A DNA stretch of 9,067 bases from Synergistaceae bacterium (GCA_012513245.1 JAAZCN010000265.1:1-9067), one strand, 5' to 3'. Counted from the stretch's first letter, positions 1 to 7,627 are shown. Made by a program: numbers and translations. Notes: generated by a model not told the origin, from the sequence alone.

Positions 1-300
1 CTTTTTGAACTTCCTCTCGGCACCGAGAGCAGAACCTCCCATCGTAGCAGTCATAAATATGCTCCGACCCTTTCCCTCCGGCAGCGAAGCAATGAATTTC
101 AGCACAAGAGGGTACGAGGAGAAAAAAGCTATAGGAAAAGCGAGCCCAATCACGCTCTCTCCTGACATGCGGAAGGAATTCGACTTTCCTATAATATGAA
201 AGTTGACCTGGTTTCCTTTTTCTTCAAGTCTTCTGCCTACTTCCCTTGCTATCATAAGAGTATTACCGGTTCCGGAAAAAACATAATATTCTATTTTCAT
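1..300 (-). CDS. Flavodoxin-like / EFR1-type protein, N-terminal part (runs off the left edge)
   Basis: Reading the minus strand from an ATG at 300 gives 100 codons without a stop to the window edge. The protein opens with MKIEYYVFSGTGNTL; the SGTGNT loop after the first beta strand (residues 9-14) is the FMN phosphate-binding signature of flavodoxins. A later segment, FPIAFFSSYPLVLKFI (about residues 55-70), and the TATMGGSALG turn (about 84-93) fit the same fold and resemble the flavodoxin half of EFR1-family proteins, which carry two 4Fe-4S ferredoxin clusters at the C terminus. That part lies outside the window, so a plain flavodoxin is equally possible. A GGGAGGAG ribosome-binding site lies 5 nt upstream of the ATG. 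The role would be cytoplasmic low-potential electron transfer. It is separated from the operon to its right by a terminator, so I see no sign that it belongs to that pathway. Confidence 0.8.
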   Translation of the reverse strand, partial: MKIEYYVFSGTGNTLMIAREVGRRLEEKGNQVNFHIIGKSNSFRMSGESVIGLAFPIAFFSSYPLVLKFIASLPEGKGRSIFMTATMGGSALGAERKFKK

Positions 301-360
301 TTTTTCTCCTCCCATGAACAAACGCTCATCAAAACCACTATTTCTACTGTTACTATTGCT

Positions 361-366
361 ATTATA
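361..366 (-). promoter_or_regulatory. Candidate -10 box for the flavodoxin-like gene
   Basis: On the minus strand this is a perfect TATAAT, about 60 nt upstream of the ATG at 300. No recognisable -35 hexamer lies 16-18 nt upstream (the 17-nt position reads ATACTG), so the call rests on the -10 box and AT-rich context alone. Confidence 0.35.
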
Positions 367-536
367 GATACTCATAATAATAACAGTATAAAGGAAGAGA
401 AAAAAGCAAAAATCCGCAGGATTAAAATCAATGAATGCAAATTAGAAAACCAGACGCTTGATTGGCTAAAAAATATCTGTAACGGTATAATGTTCTCAAA
501 CTGATATCTTAAGCCACATCATAAAAGCAGTAATAA

Positions 537-586
537 AATGAGAAATCGCCCCGGCTGCAAAAAAGAGCCAGGGGCGGTTTCTCATT
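537..586 (-). terminator. Intrinsic terminator of the six-gene operon
   Basis: A long inverted repeat: the left arm AATGAGAAATCGCCCC then GGCT (537-556) pairs with AGCC (566-569) and GGGGCGGTTTCTCATT (571-586), with one bulged A at 570 and one G-U pair. The loop is 9 nt. Read on the minus strand, the stem runs into CATTTTATTA, a modest T-rich tail. On the plus strand no T tract follows. It lies about 80 nt beyond the thiolase stop codon and so fits termination of the leftward operon. Confidence 0.75.
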
Positions 587-667
587 CCAGGTATCCTTGC
601 ACCCAGTAATTGGATATGACCGACCTTTACCGTGAAAGGTTATTTAGACCGGCCAGTTTCCGCTATC

Positions 668-1852
668 TCAGATGAGCCTTACTATCATTGCCACACCCTG
701 GCCTCCGCCTATGCAGGCGCTAGCCATTCCAACACTTTTTCCCTGCTGTCTAAGGGCGTATAAAAGAGTCGTAAGTATTTTGGCACCGCTCGCTCCTATA
801 GGATGTCCGAGAGCTATCGCTCCTCCGTGAACATTCAGCCTGTCCATATCAAAAGGCATTTTACGGTGGCATGCTATGACCTGTGCTGCAAATGCCTCAT
901 TTATCTCAATCAATTCCATTTCATCCATGGTCATTCCTGCTTTTTGCAACGCAATATTCATAGCCTTGACAGGTGCAATCGGAAAATGTTCGGCATCGAT
1001 TGCGGCCGATGAATAACTTAATATCTCCGCAATGGGCCTAAGACCCTCTGCTTTTGCCCAATCATCTCCTGCAACCATAACAGCGCTTCCTGCGTCACAA
1101 AGTGCGGAACTTGAGCCTGCAGTGATAGTACCGTCTTTTTTGAAAATAGCGGGCAGCTTTGCAAGTGATTCTATAGAAGTATCTTTCCTGGGAATTTCAT
1201 CCGTGTCTAAAATAAGCTCTCCTTTTTTTCTGTCCTTGAGAATTATCGAGACTATCTCGTCTTTAAAAAGTCCTTTCTCCATGGCATCGACAGCCTTCAT
1301 ATGACTTTGATATGCAAATTCATCCTGCTCCTGGCGTGTGATCGAAAATTCAGGGATTACAACATCCTCAGTTAACTCACCCATGATACGACCGGCTAGA
1401 GGACAGATAAACCCGTCCACATGGAGTACATCTTCCACTTTTTTCTCGCCCATTCTCATACCCCAGCGTGCATCCCTTAATATGTAGGGAGTATTGGTAG
1501 CACTTTCCATTCCTCCAGCTAATATTGCTTTGGCGTCTCCGAGACGAATCCTGTCACTTGCAAGCATAATAGTACGTAGTCCCGATCCGCAGCGGATATT
1601 AACTGTAAACGCCGGAACAGACTGGTCTATCCCAGCTTTGTACATCGCATTCCTTGCTGGGTTGGCTCCAACACCAGCCTGCCAACCATTGCCCATTATT
1701 ACCTCTTCTACAACATCAATAGATGCACCTGAACGGATAACAGCTTCTTTCAACGCTGCTGCTCCAAGATCTGTCGCAGATAGTTTTGAAAACTGACCTC
1801 CAAATTTTCCACCTGCTGTTCTACAAGCGCTTAATATTACTGCTTTAGCCAT
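668..1852 (-). CDS. atoB: Thiolase (acetyl-CoA C-acetyltransferase family)
   Basis: A 394-residue thiolase, the normal family length. It catalyses CoA-dependent cleavage of a 3-oxoacyl-CoA to acetyl-CoA plus a shortened acyl-CoA, or the reverse condensation, in the cytoplasm as a tetramer. The nucleophile is Cys88 in NIRCGSGL. The C-terminal catalytic elements are NEAFAAQ, His350 in GHPIGASGAK and Cys380 in CIGGGQG, matching the Cys/His/Cys set of biosynthetic-type thiolases. The start is supported by GGAGG 9 nt upstream, inside the end of the preceding gene. It begins one base after the CoA-transferase B stop and is the last gene of the operon, followed by a terminator. Next to a 3-oxoacid CoA-transferase, acetoacetyl-CoA is the expected substrate. 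The segment around residues 145-175 differs from the usual acetoacetyl-CoA thiolase sequence (it has EDVVIPEFSI where NVAEKYGI is typical), so a different 3-oxoacyl-CoA remains possible and the symbol is tentative. Confidence 0.93.
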   Translation of the reverse strand: MAKAVILSACRTAGGKFGGQFSKLSATDLGAAALKEAVIRSGASIDVVEEVIMGNGWQAGVGANPARNAMYKAGIDQSVPAFTVNIRCGSGLRTIMLASDRIRLGDAKAILAGGMESATNTPYILRDARWGMRMGEKKVEDVLHVDGFICPLAGRIMGELTEDVVIPEFSITRQEQDEFAYQSHMKAVDAMEKGLFKDEIVSIILKDRKKGELILDTDEIPRKDTSIESLAKLPAIFKKDGTITAGSSSALCDAGSAVMVAGDDWAKAEGLRPIAEILSYSSAAIDAEHFPIAPVKAMNIALQKAGMTMDEMELIEINEAFAAQVIACHRKMPFDMDRLNVHGGAIALGHPIGASGAKILTTLLYALRQQGKSVGMASACIGGGQGVAMIVRLI

Positions 1853-1853
1853 T

Positions 1854-2534
1854 TTATGCTACCTCCATCCCTTTTATCGGAGGGAGCGGATTAACAACAT
1901 CAAACTCTGCCTCAGTATGCTCCCTGATCTGTTCCAATGTTACCTCAGGCGCTTTTTCGATCAGCGTTAACTTTCCATCATCTACTGAAAAGACAGCGAA
2001 TTCCGTCACTATCATGGTTGCGACTCCGACTGCTGTAAGTGGAAGTCTGCATTTTTTTAGGATTTTTGCCCCACCTTTTTTCGTAGTGTGTGTCGTTGCT
2101 ATGTATACTTTTTTTGCTCCTACAACAAGGTCCATTGCTCCCCCCATACCCGGAACACTTTTACCTGGTATTACCCAGTTTGCTATGTCTCCGCTCTGGC
2201 TTACTTCAAGCGTGCCAAGAACGGTAGCATCCACATGCCCGCCTCTGATAAGTCCAAAACTTGTGTCGCTAGCGAAAAAACTGCCTCCGGGAAGAATCGA
2301 TATTATTCGTCCTCCTGCTCCTATACACCTCAGATCAGGCTCTGCAGGCGCCGGACCTACTCCTATCGCACCGTTTTCAGCCTGAAAGATTACGTGGGTC
2401 CCTTCCGGAATATAATCTGAAACAAGAGTTGGAATACCTATCCCAAGGTTCACAACCTGCCCTTCTACAAATTCAAGGGCAATTCGTTTGGCTATCCTTT
2501 CCTTTATTACGCATTCATCAAGTTCTGGAAGCAT
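1854..2534 (-). CDS. atoA: 3-oxoacid CoA-transferase, subunit B
   Basis: A 226-residue beta subunit of a family I CoA-transferase. This subunit carries the catalytic glutamate that forms the enzyme-CoA thioester: Glu53 in the motif QAENGAIGVGP, the equivalent of the SENG motif. The N-terminal NLGIGIPTLVSDYIPEG (29-45) is the other family hallmark, and the central GGHVDATVLGTLEVSQSGDIANW segment is also typical. With subunit A it transfers CoA from a donor such as acetyl-CoA, butyryl-CoA or succinyl-CoA to a 3-oxo acid, most often acetoacetate. The ATG at 2534 has AAAGGAGG 8 nt upstream and lies inside subunit A, overlapping its end by 17 bp, which implies translational coupling of the two subunits. 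The stop is followed after one base by the thiolase start. The acyl specificity cannot be read from the sequence; a 3-oxoadipate-type transferase is the main alternative. Confidence 0.93.
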   Translation of the reverse strand: MLPELDECVIKERIAKRIALEFVEGQVVNLGIGIPTLVSDYIPEGTHVIFQAENGAIGVGPAPAEPDLRCIGAGGRIISILPGGSFFASDTSFGLIRGGHVDATVLGTLEVSQSGDIANWVIPGKSVPGMGGAMDLVVGAKKVYIATTHTTKKGGAKILKKCRLPLTAVGVATMIVTEFAVFSVDDGKLTLIEKAPEVTLEQIREHTEAEFDVVNPLPPIKGMEVA

Positions 2535-3207
2535 AGTATGAACCTCCTTTCACAACTATTATGTCAACAAGAATACCCTGTGTAACTATGTCGTTAGGGT
2601 CAAGCTCCCCTACATCGACCACTGAATCAACTTCAGCTATAACTATATCTGCCGCTGTTGCCATAGCCGGATTAAAGTTCTGGTTAGTGCCTTTGTATAT
2701 GAGGTTGCCCATACGATCTGCTTTATAGGCTCTTATAAGCGATACATCAGCTCTCAAGGGCAGTTCCAGGATATACCTTTTTCCGTTGACTTCAAGAACT
2801 TGCTTGCCTTCTTCAACGATGGTACCAACTCCTGTCGGTGTCAGAAAACCTCCAATACCGAATCCACCGGCTCTTATACGTTCGACAAAGGTTCCTTGGT
2901 GAGAAAGTTCCAATTCCATCTTTCCAGAGTTGTAAAATTCTCCTGTTTTTTTGTTCAAGCCAACGTGTGACGCGATAACTTTATTAATTCTGCCTGCAGC
3001 GACGAGTCTTCCATGTCCCACATTTTCATATGCGGTGTCGTTGGCTATCATGGTCAGTTGATCGGTTCCAGCATCGTAAAGAGCGTCAACAAGGGTGTAC
3101 GGTATTCCTCCGTAATTGAATCCTCCGACCATTATTGTGTCTCCCTGTTTTATACATTGCACTGCTTCTTGTGCAGAGACAACAGGTTTGATAATTTTCT
3201 TTGTCAT
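2518..3207 (-). CDS. atoD: 3-oxoacid CoA-transferase, subunit A
   Basis: A 229-residue alpha subunit of the two-part family I CoA-transferase, partner of the downstream beta subunit. Visible hallmarks are the glycine-rich GDTIMVGGFNYGGIPYTLVDAL (22-43) and GGFGIGGFLTPTGVGT (114-129), followed by EEGK and the RADVSLIRAYKADRMGNLIY segment (152-171), all in the normal order. The alpha subunit helps form the CoA-binding site but lacks the catalytic glutamate. The ATG at 3207 overlaps the permease stop by one base (TGATG), with GGAGGGG at normal spacing inside the permease end, so transporter and enzyme are translated as a coupled unit. This tight link is the strongest hint that the transported compound, or its product, is a 3-oxo acid or is converted to one. 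Confidence 0.93.
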   Translation of the reverse strand: MTKKIIKPVVSAQEAVQCIKQGDTIMVGGFNYGGIPYTLVDALYDAGTDQLTMIANDTAYENVGHGRLVAAGRINKVIASHVGLNKKTGEFYNSGKMELELSHQGTFVERIRAGGFGIGGFLTPTGVGTIVEEGKQVLEVNGKRYILELPLRADVSLIRAYKADRMGNLIYKGTNQNFNPAMATAADIVIAEVDSVVDVGELDPNDIVTQGILVDIIVVKGGSYYASRT

Positions 3208-5174
3208 CAGACAACCCCTCCTTCAAGTCTATTTTTTTTCTTTCCAAACCCCTTCTGTTTCGCATATACAGCTCCAACTATTAATACTCCTACAACATTT
3301 GCTATGTTAGATGGATAAATTATCAGGAAAGGTACTGAGATCAAGAGCAGCCTTTCAACAATGTTGAGATCATCAGCAAGATATCCCTGCACGGCTGCAG
3401 ATAGACCTATAACGGCGATAAGCGCGGTAACACTTGAGAAAACAACACCAAATAAACCTCCCTGAAGCAGGAGTCCGGGGTTATATATGAACATATAGGG
3501 CACAATGAATCCCGCTGCAGCGACCAAAAGTGCGGTAAAACCTGTTTTGAGCGGCTCGGATTTCGCAATTCCTGCAGCAGCGTAGGTAGCCAACGCGACG
3601 GGTGGCGTAACGTCAGCAAGCACCCCGAAGTATAAACAGAAAAGGTGTGCTGAGAACATTGGAACACCCATCTGAGAGAGAGCCGGAGCAGCAAGTGTAG
3701 AAGTTATTATGTATTGGGCAGTTGTAGGTACTCCCATACCAAGTATTATGGAACCAATCATTGTTAGTAGCAGTGCTAGAGGAAGTATTCCCTGTGACAT
3801 GCTCAAAACAAAGGATGAAAATGCAAGTCCGACCCCCGTAATGGCAATTACGCCTATAACTATCCCTGAACAGGCACACGCAGCTGCAACGTCAACGGCT
3901 CCTGTACCTCCTGTTATCATGGCATCAATGATTCTTTTGGGCGTCATACGGTGCTCTTTATCCCCAAGCCATGAGGCAACAACAAGTGAAACTATCGACC
4001 AGAATACCGCCATTGTCGGAGAATATCCAAAAGCAAGGAAGACAACAAGCAGTACTATAGGAAGCAGAAGATGCCATCCGTGACGAAGAACATTCTTTAC
4101 GTTTGGAAGCTGTTCATCTGTAAGCCTAGGCATACGTTTTTTACCGGCCCTAAAATGAACCATGGCTCCAATGGAAATAAAATAAAGAGTGGCAGGTATA
4201 GCTGCACCAATTACAATCTCCCAGTAAGAAACTCCGAGGAACTGCGCCATAATAAATGCCGCAGCTCCCATTACCGGAGGCATGACCTGACCTCCCGTAG
4301 AAGCAGCTGCGACTATCGCACCTGCAAATTCAGGAGAGTATCCTGATTGTTTCATAAGGGGGATAGTAAATGCTCCTGTAGTTACAGCATTACCGCATGA
4401 ACTGCCTGAGACCATGCCCATAAATCCGCTGGCCGTAACCGCCGCTTTGCCGGGCCCGCCCTGGCTCTTTCCTGCAAGCCCTACTGCAAGATCGATAAAA
4501 AACTGACCGGCGCCGGACGTGCTAAGAAACGATCCAAAAAGGACAAAAAGAAAGATAAACGAGGCAGAAACACCTAGGGGCACCCCAAAAATTCCATCCG
4601 TGCGAAGATACATGAAAGGTGCCAGCTCTTCAATAGAAAAACCGGCGTGAGCAAGCATACCAGGCATATAAGGACCGAAGAACCCATAGCACATAGCTAG
4701 GATAGCCATTATCGGAAGCGGCCAGCCCATTGCCCTACGCGCTCCTTCAATAACAAGAACGATCATGATAATACCTAGGTAAATATCAGATGGGATGGCT
4801 GAACCTTCACGTGCTGCTATTGCATCGAAATTAATCAGTATATTCGCGCAACATAAGATCATCAATCCCGCAGGGATCCAGTCCCAAATGTCAATCTTAA
4901 GCTTATTGCATTTTGTCTGCGATATCGGATAAATAAGGAAAAGCAGAGTCCCCATGAACATCCAGTGCCACGATCTCTGTGTCATTGCTGCAAAAAGCCC
5001 AAATGCCGCTGTGTAAAGATGGAAACAGGAAGCCATAATTGCTATTGAAGCAACAAGATAAAATTGCCAGCCGGAAAGTCTCCGTTTTCTACTTTCATCA
5101 GGATCTTCAATTATTACCGGAATTATATCGAGCTTTTCCATTTTTTCTATTTTATTATTATATTCATCAGCCAT
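3207..5174 (-). CDS. TRAP transporter fused permease (4TM/12TM, TAXI type)
   Basis: A 655-residue, very hydrophobic inner-membrane protein in which the small DctQ-like subunit and the large DctM-like subunit are fused, as is usual for TAXI systems. After a charged cytoplasmic tail (1-36), about four membrane segments occupy roughly 37-160. The DctM-like part follows with the conserved GSSCGNAVTTGAFTIPLMK (257-275), the GGQVMPPVMGAAAFIMAQFLG segment (294-314), GMGVPTTAQYIITSTLAAPAL (479-499) and DVTPPVALATYAAAGIA (521-537). These motifs form the substrate and sodium path of TRAP permeases. It uses an ion gradient, usually sodium, to import solute delivered by the periplasmic binding protein encoded just upstream. 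GGGAGGG lies 8 nt before the ATG. The C terminus overlaps the start of CoA-transferase A by one base. The substrate is unknown; characterised TAXI systems carry glutamate/glutamine or other organic acids. Confidence 0.95.
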   Translation of the reverse strand: MADEYNNKIEKMEKLDIIPVIIEDPDESRKRRLSGWQFYLVASIAIMASCFHLYTAAFGLFAAMTQRSWHWMFMGTLLFLIYPISQTKCNKLKIDIWDWIPAGLMILCCANILINFDAIAAREGSAIPSDIYLGIIMIVLVIEGARRAMGWPLPIMAILAMCYGFFGPYMPGMLAHAGFSIEELAPFMYLRTDGIFGVPLGVSASFIFLFVLFGSFLSTSGAGQFFIDLAVGLAGKSQGGPGKAAVTASGFMGMVSGSSCGNAVTTGAFTIPLMKQSGYSPEFAGAIVAAASTGGQVMPPVMGAAAFIMAQFLGVSYWEIVIGAAIPATLYFISIGAMVHFRAGKKRMPRLTDEQLPNVKNVLRHGWHLLLPIVLLVVFLAFGYSPTMAVFWSIVSLVVASWLGDKEHRMTPKRIIDAMITGGTGAVDVAAACACSGIVIGVIAITGVGLAFSSFVLSMSQGILPLALLLTMIGSIILGMGVPTTAQYIITSTLAAPALSQMGVPMFSAHLFCLYFGVLADVTPPVALATYAAAGIAKSEPLKTGFTALLVAAAGFIVPYMFIYNPGLLLQGGLFGVVFSSVTALIAVIGLSAAVQGYLADDLNIVERLLLISVPFLIIYPSNIANVVGVLIVGAVYAKQKGFGKKKNRLEGGVV

Positions 5175-5206
5175 CGAACAAACCCTCCCGTAATCTAAGG
5201 TTTCTA

Positions 5207-5240
5207 AAATCGACGGGGAGCAGATGCCCCCCGTCGATTT
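5207..5240 (-). terminator. Strong intercistronic hairpin between binding protein and permease
   Basis: A perfect 12-bp stem AAATCGACGGGG / CCCCGTCGATTT with a 10-nt loop, lying in the 86-bp gap between the binding-protein stop and the permease start. On the minus strand it is followed only by TTTTAG, a short T tract, so it is more likely a partial terminator or a 3' mRNA stabiliser than a full stop. Such elements commonly give the binding protein a higher expression level than its membrane partner. Confidence 0.7.
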
Positions 5241-5260
5241 ACAACTATAAGTGAAATATT

Positions 5261-6214
5261 TTACTTAACTGTTATTCCCTTTTCCTTAAAGTACTTGATT
5301 ACTCCGGGATGGAAAGGAATTATCCCAACAGAGGCCTTTTCAGGAACGAAGTTGACCGCATGGGGGGTTACTTTCATCAGGTCATCTTTCTTGTCTATGA
5401 AAGTTTTCAGAGTGTCGTATGCTACCTTATCCGTCATTTTTCCGTTAACTACCAGGAAGTTGGCATCAGCGACTGTTTTGCACGGCTTGTCCTGTTTCAC
5501 ATAGACACCCTTCTCTATCGTGTACTTAAGAAGGAATTTGTTCTGATTGACTACTTTGTCAATGACATCATCAGGAAGTGAAATTAGAACAACGTCACGT
5601 ACAGCAGCTATCTCCATAATTGCTGATCCGGGAGCTGCAAAGTTGAAGAATGCGGCGTCAATGTTTCCGTCCTTAAGAGCAGTTACTGCTTCGGGCTGTG
5701 TAAGCTGCTGCTTGTTTATATCCTTGTCAGGATCCCATCCGGCTGCCTTAAGGATCATTACAGAAAGAAGCTGGTCTCCGCCGCCGGGAGCACCGAGCGA
5801 CACTTTTTTACCTTTGAGATCCGCAAATGTCTTGATCCCTGGCTTCGTTGTAGTTACGAGGTGCTGAGGAGCAGCATACATATTCATTAGAATAAGGAGA
5901 GGGAGCTTTCCGTCCTGTTCAAAAGCCTCAGTTCCATTGTATGCCTGGTAAAGTGTAGATCCCATCGTCATACCTATTTGTGCCTTGTCTGATGCGACAA
6001 GGCGGCAGTTTTCCTTGGACGCCGCTGTAGAGCGGGATGTTGCCTTGATGTCCAGACCGCCCTTGGTCAGCAGTTCAGCCATAACTCCGCCCAGCGGATA
6101 GTATGTTCCTCCGACGCCGCCGGATCCGATCGTGACAAAAGTAGTCGCATATGAGATCCCTGCAAAAAGCATAACCGTAATAATTCCGAGTGCGATAATG
6201 TTCCTCTTTTTCAT
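5261..6214 (-). CDS. TAXI-family TRAP transporter solute-binding protein
   Basis: A 317-residue periplasmic binding protein of the TAXI (TRAP-associated extracytoplasmic immunogenic) family, the usual length. Residues 1-23 form a signal peptide: MKKR, a hydrophobic core and a likely signal peptidase I site after SYA. There is no lipobox cysteine, so the protein should be soluble in a periplasm, which points to a diderm host. The mature start TFVTIGSGGVGGTYYPLGG is the family signature. Further typical segments are the Ala/Thr/Ser-rich ATSRSTAASKENCRLVASDKAQIG stretch, the KGKKVSLGAPGGGDQ loop and KDGNIDAAFFNFAAPG. It captures the ligand and hands it to the fused permease encoded next. GGGAGG lies 10 nt before the ATG. 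Strong hairpins flank the gene on both sides, consistent with separate control of its level. The ligand cannot be named from sequence. Confidence 0.95.
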   Translation of the reverse strand: MKKRNIIALGIITVMLFAGISYATTFVTIGSGGVGGTYYPLGGVMAELLTKGGLDIKATSRSTAASKENCRLVASDKAQIGMTMGSTLYQAYNGTEAFEQDGKLPLLILMNMYAAPQHLVTTTKPGIKTFADLKGKKVSLGAPGGGDQLLSVMILKAAGWDPDKDINKQQLTQPEAVTALKDGNIDAAFFNFAAPGSAIMEIAAVRDVVLISLPDDVIDKVVNQNKFLLKYTIEKGVYVKQDKPCKTVADANFLVVNGKMTDKVAYDTLKTFIDKKDDLMKVTPHAVNFVPEKASVGIIPFHPGVIKYFKEKGITVK

Positions 6215-6263
6215 GAAACTAATACCTCCCTATAAAATATTTTGACGACTATAAATGGATCAG

Positions 6264-6279
6264 CTGTCTTTTAAGACAG
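6264..6279 (-). repeat. Palindromic hairpin between aminotransferase and binding protein
   Basis: CTGTCTT-TT-AAGACAG, a 7-bp inverted repeat that would fold as six pairs and a tetraloop in the mRNA. It lies about 15 nt beyond the aminotransferase stop and 50 nt before the binding-protein start. No T tract follows on either strand, so it is not a classical terminator. It could be an mRNA stability or processing element, or a protein-binding palindrome. Confidence 0.45.
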
Positions 6280-6292
6280 TAAAGCCCAGTTA

Positions 6293-7627
6293 TCAGAGAA
6301 GCTTTTTCGCTGCTGCATCAAGACCGGCAGTCAATTTTTCAAGAAGCTCAGCGACCTGTTCTTCGTTGATAATGAGAGGCGGTGCAACAATAAAATTGTC
6401 TCCCAAAAGTCCATCCACCTGACCTGACCCCGGATAAATGAACAGACCTCTCTCAATACATTCTTTTGTAGCTGTATTTGCTGCTCCTGATTTTTCAAAC
6501 GGCTCCCTAGTAGATTTGTCCTTCACAAGTTCAAAGCCCCACATAAGCCCCTTGCCTCTAACGTCGCCCACTATTGGGTTTTCCTCTGCAATTTTTTTAA
6601 CTCCTGCTCCAAGTATCTCTCCCATTTTGGCAGAGTTCTCAACCACTTTGTGCTTCTTCATATACTTGAAAACCGCGCATACAGCGGCTGCGCTGACCGG
6701 ATTTCCATTATAGGTATGACCGTGCATGAAGATTCCGCTTCCATTCTTAATTTCTTCAGCTAGAAAATCTCTTGCGATTATCCCGCCTGCCGGAATATAA
6801 CCCGCAGAAAGCCCCTTTGCAGTCGCAATGATGTCAGGTACAACATTCCAATGATCGACAGCAAAATTCTTTCCGGTCCTTCCGCATCCTGTCATTACTT
6901 CATCACAGATAAGAAGCACATCGTATTTCGTGCAGATTTCTCTAATCATCGGCCAATATTCATCGGGCGGAGTCGCAACTCCGTTCGTAGAACCAACCAG
7001 AGGTTCAGCAATGAAGGACGAAACATAATGTGGACCGATAATTCTTATCATTTTTTCAAGATGCTTTGCGCACATCATGCCACATGAGGGATATTCAGCT
7101 CCAAATTCACAGCGGTAACAGTATGAAGCTGCAATTTTAGGTGATTCCCTGAACAGTGGGGAAAAAACCCGCCTACGCGGCATTGACCCAGCTATGGCCA
7201 TCGTACCGATGGTGCTGCCATGGTAGGAATTCCAACGGCCTATAGTCAGATGCTTGCTCGTCGTAATTCCATCTCTTTCAACGAAATATTGCCTGGCCAG
7301 CTTGACTCCCGACTCTACCGCTTCGCTTCCTCCACAGACAAACCATATCTGATTCAGATCACCGGGCGCCGTTTCAGCGACTAAGGATGCCGCCTCTTCA
7401 ACTATAGCGCAGCTCCAACGAGATGGATGCGCAAATTCTATCTTGTCATACTGTGCCCTGATAGCGTCTGCGATCTCCTTATTGCAGTGCCCCAGATTTG
7501 AGACCACAGCGCCGCTGCAGCCGTCAATATATTTTTTGCCGTTGGTATCATATATATAGATACCCTCTCCATGGTCCGCTTCAATATATTCTGTTTTAAA
7601 ACTGCGAGGAAATGTGTGCTGTAACAT
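6293..7627 (-). CDS. Class III (omega/beta) aminotransferase, PLP-dependent
   Basis: A 444-residue fold-type I, class III aminotransferase. Key features in order are: DTNGKKYIDGCSGAVVSNLGH (N-terminal substrate region, 28-48); the phosphate-binding GGSEAVESG (99-107); the YHG motif (135-137) that stacks on the cofactor; Asp242 in CDEVMTGCGRTG, which contacts the pyridine nitrogen; Lys271 in ATAKGLSAGYIPAGG, the Schiff-base lysine; and GHTYNGNPVSAAA near residue 310. All catalytic residues are present. The family moves amino groups from omega-, beta- or alpha-amino acids to pyruvate or 2-oxoglutarate, so the substrate is open. The downstream 3-oxoacid CoA-transferase and thiolase favour a beta-amino acid giving a 3-oxo acid. 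An unusual cysteine set, Cys170, Cys173, Cys182 and Cys186, lies between the cofactor motifs. GGGAGG lies 11 nt before the ATG. It is the first gene of the operon, behind a leader of about 155 nt. Confidence 0.93.
   Translation of the reverse strand: MLQHTFPRSFKTEYIEADHGEGIYIYDTNGKKYIDGCSGAVVSNLGHCNKEIADAIRAQYDKIEFAHPSRWSCAIVEEAASLVAETAPGDLNQIWFVCGGSEAVESGVKLARQYFVERDGITTSKHLTIGRWNSYHGSTIGTMAIAGSMPRRRVFSPLFRESPKIAASYCYRCEFGAEYPSCGMMCAKHLEKMIRIIGPHYVSSFIAEPLVGSTNGVATPPDEYWPMIREICTKYDVLLICDEVMTGCGRTGKNFAVDHWNVVPDIIATAKGLSAGYIPAGGIIARDFLAEEIKNGSGIFMHGHTYNGNPVSAAAVCAVFKYMKKHKVVENSAKMGEILGAGVKKIAEENPIVGDVRGKGLMWGFELVKDKSTREPFEKSGAANTATKECIERGLFIYPGSGQVDGLLGDNFIVAPPLIINEEQVAELLEKLTAGLDAAAKKLL

Larger units (their letters stand above)
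301..667. other. Intergenic region with promoter and terminator
   Basis: These 367 bp lie between the start of the flavodoxin-like gene and the end of the thiolase gene. The left third is AT-rich and should contain the minus-strand promoter of the flavodoxin-like gene. The right part holds the strong hairpin at 537-586. A small stem ACCTTT/AAAGGT (about 624-641) lies just downstream of the thiolase stop. The open frame on the plus strand across 196-504 has no ribosome-binding site and overlaps the flavodoxin-like gene, so I do not treat it as a gene. Confidence 0.6.

Noticed and set aside
196..504. 102-codon plus-strand frame in the left intergenic region
   Set aside because: It overlaps the flavodoxin-like gene antisense, has low-complexity composition, lacks a ribosome-binding site and crosses the likely promoter.
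3207..5174. Long plus-strand and alternative-frame ORFs across the permease, CoA-transferase and thiolase genes
   Set aside because: They are antisense or frame shadows of well-supported genes, with no family motifs or ribosome-binding sites.
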